This document shows positions 6,334 to 7,096 of a stretch of 7,096 nt of DNA, in pieces; the stretch's first letter is position 1; every line of letters starts with the position of its first letter. The stretch comes from an uncultured Clostridia bacterium. GTDB taxonomy: Bacteria; Bacillota; Clostridia; Christensenellales; UBA1242. Below the pieces are notes generated by a model. The model searched no databases, was not told the DNA's origin, and saw nothing but the letters and a program-made list of their open reading frames with translations. The position numbers and the translations under genes are program-made. The stretch spans positions 1-7,096 of the forward strand of contig CAJFOL010000057.1 of assembly GCA_904397185.1 (NCBI GenBank), given 5' to 3'.

Positions 6334-6479
6334 ACCATATGACTTGAAAAAGGTTCGCCATGCCCGGACTACTTTTTTCATGCAATAAATTTGAGTATTA
6401 GGCTTTTATGATAAAGTCAATATTTCGTGAAATATTTTTTTGTTCAATTCCCTATGCTTTTTTATAATTGTCATATGGT
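6334..6479. repeat. 10-bp inverted repeat bounding a 126-bp noncoding segment
   Basis: ACCATATGAC (6334-6343) is the exact inverse complement of GTCATATGGT (6470-6479). Inside are the terminator at 6346 and an AT-only stem (AATATTT 6419-6425 / AAATATT 6430-6436) with T's after it. No target duplication is clear at the edges. It could be a small non-autonomous element or chance in AT-rich DNA. Confidence 0.35.
6346..6379 (+). terminator. Intrinsic terminator after the RHH remnant
   Basis: GTTCG (6353-6357) pairs with CGGAC (6365-6369, one G-T wobble) around a CCATGCC loop. The outer GAAAAAG (6346-6352) pairs with CTTTTTTC (6372-6379) across a 2-nt bulge. The T6 run makes it a plausible terminator on the plus strand. 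The matching A-run lets it work on the minus strand too. Confidence 0.7.
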
Positions 6480-6528
6480 TAACATTAAACAATTGTTATA
6501 AATTTAACATAAATTAAGCAGTAAATAG

Positions 6529-6557
6529 TTGACAAAGTGTTTTTTTTGGTGTATAAT
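6529..6557 (+). promoter_or_regulatory. Perfect housekeeping promoter upstream of the tRNA region
   Basis: TTGACA (6529-6534), a 17-bp spacer and TATAAT (6552-6557) match the consensus exactly, as is common for stable RNA genes. The start would be near 6564. The first undoubted product downstream is tRNA-Lys at 7013. Confidence 0.88.
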
Positions 6558-6755
6558 AGCATACGTACTGAAAGTTTGAAAGAAGTTAGATAAAAGTATT
6601 AGTTGGTTGAAATATTATTTATTTTGACTAACAAACCTCCAGCGAAACAATTTAACAACGGGGGAATACAACATATTTAAAAATAGGGGGTATTAGATTT
6701 TATCTTGCTTATCAAAATAAGATTGATGCTTTATCAGTATAAGGTTGCTATCATC

Positions 6756-6844
6756 ATACCTTATTAAAACAATTAAATAGGAAATGACTGCTAGTTCAGT
6801 TAGGGTAATGCATTAAAAAAATAAGTTTATACCTTATTTAAAAC
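6756..6844 (+). repeat. Dispersed direct repeat in the noncoding region
   Basis: ATACCTTATTAAAAC (6756-6770) recurs as ATACCTTATTTAAAAC (6829-6844) with one extra T. The copies are 73 bp apart. Each forms the 3' side of a hairpin with an upstream ATAAG, which suggests a duplicated unit. Confidence 0.55.
6785..6812 (+). pseudogene. tRNA 5'-half fragment (decayed)
   Basis: GACTGCTAGTTCAGTTAGGG and the GTAATGCA after it resemble the acceptor and D-arm start of the tRNA copy at 6940 (GACTGCTAGCTCAGTTGGTA). The D stem is broken (GTTC facing ATGC) and neither anticodon arm nor T arm follows. It looks like an old duplicate of a tRNA 5' end. Confidence 0.5.
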
Positions 6845-6880
6845 TAAAGCCAAGTCAAGACCATGTTTTACTTCGGGAGA

Positions 6881-6902
6881 GTTTGCTCTAGCAACTGAGC
6901 AA
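6881..6902 (-). pseudogene. D-arm-like tRNA fragment in reverse orientation
   Basis: On the minus strand, TTGCTCAGTTGCTAGAGCAA resembles the D arm AGCTCAGTTGGTAGAGCA of the nearby tRNA-Lys, with both stem halves (GCTC/GAGC) intact. No acceptor or T arm accompanies it. It also folds as a hairpin on the plus strand, so a chance RNA hairpin is an alternative. Confidence 0.35.
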
Positions 6903-6911
6903 GATAACAAC

Positions 6912-6937
6912 TTAATAACAAAATTTAATAACAAAAT
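6912..6937 (+). repeat. Perfect 13-bp tandem duplication
   Basis: TTAATAACAAAAT occurs twice with no gap (6912-6924, 6925-6937), ending 2 bp before the truncated tRNA. It could be a slippage product or the scar of an insertion. Confidence 0.75.
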
Positions 6938-6939
6938 AT

Positions 6940-6982
6940 GGACTGCTAGCTCAGTTGGTAGAGCATCTGACTCTTAATCATA
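6940..6982 (+). pseudogene. Truncated tRNA-Lys(CTT), 3' half missing
   Basis: Acceptor 5' strand GGACTGC (6940-6946), TA, a perfect D stem GCTC/GAGC with loop AGTTGGTA, anticodon stem TCTGA and loop CTCTTAA with anticodon CTT (6973-6975) are all present. The 3' anticodon strand reads TCATA instead of TCAGA, one mismatch. After that the sequence diverges: no T arm, no GCAGTCC acceptor complement, no CCA. Up to the anticodon loop it is nearly the same as the intact tRNA at 7013, so it is a duplicate broken just after the anticodon. Confidence 0.82.
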
Positions 6983-7012
6983 CGCTCCGAAATGAGTATA
7001 AACTACATTTAT

Positions 7013-7088
7013 GGACCAGTAGCTCAGTTGGTAGAGCAATTGACTCTTAATCAATGGGTCCAGGGTTCGAGTCCCTGCTGGTCCACCA
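7013..7088 (+). tRNA. tRNA-Lys (anticodon CTT)
   Basis: A complete cloverleaf of 76 nt including encoded CCA. The acceptor GGACCAG (7013-7019) pairs fully with CTGGTCC (7078-7084). The D stem is GCTC/GAGC (7022-7025 / 7034-7037). The anticodon stem is ATTGA/TCAAT with loop CTCTTAA, anticodon CTT at 7046-7048, reading the AAG lysine codon. The variable loop is GGGTC. The T stem is CAGGG/CCCTG around TTCGAGT. Discriminator A and CCA occupy 7085-7088. The likely promoter is 6529-6557, about 450 nt upstream. No terminator is seen before the window ends. Confidence 0.97.
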
Positions 7089-7096
7089 TTTAAATC

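Larger units (their letters stand above)
6564..6939 (+). ncRNA. Transcribed noncoding region; candidate structured RNA or tRNA leader
   Basis: About 375 nt follow the strong promoter with no credible coding region; the only ATG frames are 10 to 13 codons long and lack ribosome sites. Several hairpins are visible: TTAGTT/GACTAA (6599-6604 / 6626-6631), CTTAT-CAAA-ATAAG (6708-6721), ATAAGGT/ACCTTAT (6739-6745 / 6758-6764), AAATAAG/CTTATTT (6819-6825 / 6833-6839) and TTGCTC/GAGCAA (6883-6888 / 6897-6902). CCTCC (6636-6640) can pair with either of two G5 runs (6660-6664, 6686-6690). It may be a discrete RNA, a long tRNA leader, or decayed DNA. I cannot assign an RNA family by eye. Confidence 0.4.

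Noticed and set aside
6726..6814. Short plus-strand ATG frames of 13 and 10 codons as leader peptides
   Set aside because: Neither has a suitably spaced ribosome site, and one lies in the tRNA-like fragment.
1..7096. CRISPR array, transposase or defence module
   Set aside because: No regularly spaced direct repeats with unique spacers and no recognisable cas, transposase, integrase or toxin gene on either strand.

Overview
The window comes from a low-GC, Gram-positive-type bacterium, most likely an anaerobic fermenter of the Bacillota or a relative. The evidence is AT-rich genes, strong GGAG-type ribosome binding sites, TTGACA/TATAAT promoters, compact hairpin-plus-T terminators, a type II thymidine kinase and a phosphoketolase. 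Every complete gene ends in TAA and Trp is TGG, so the standard bacterial code applies. The exact taxon cannot be fixed from the sequence alone.

Layout. Bases 1-258 are the 3' end of a thymidine kinase gene (tdk). A full-length phosphoketolase gene (342-2690, +) follows and ends at a clear hairpin terminator. Next is a 394-bp convergent spacer whose core (2811-3060) is about 92% A+T by hand count, with T-tracts recurring about every 10 bp. On the minus strand lie an HI0933/BaiN-family flavoprotein (3085-4224) and a four-helix membrane protein (4404-4868). The membrane protein has its own consensus promoter and a perfect 12-bp stem terminator. Divergent from it is a 298-residue soluble protein I cannot identify (5042-5938), with its own promoter and terminator, so it is a single-gene transcription unit.

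The right end (about 5939-7096) is different in character. It holds a small Arc-type ribbon-helix-helix (RHH) regulator gene interrupted by TAA at codon 5. Upstream of it is an operator-like array of TGACGG half-sites that overlaps the predicted -10. A perfect TTGACA-N17-TATAAT promoter then drives about 450 nt with no credible gene before an intact tRNA-Lys(CTT). That leader contains several hairpins, direct repeats and three tRNA-like fragments: two 5' halves on the plus strand and one D-arm-like piece in reverse orientation. This looks like a tRNA locus scarred by duplication or integration, a structured noncoding RNA linked to a tRNA, or both.

Working together. Tdk is nucleotide salvage and phosphoketolase is central carbon metabolism (acetyl phosphate from sugar phosphates). 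Apart from adjacency I see no functional link between them. I find no clear defence system, CRISPR array or transposase. The most unusual content is the RHH/operator remnant and the tRNA-associated noncoding region.
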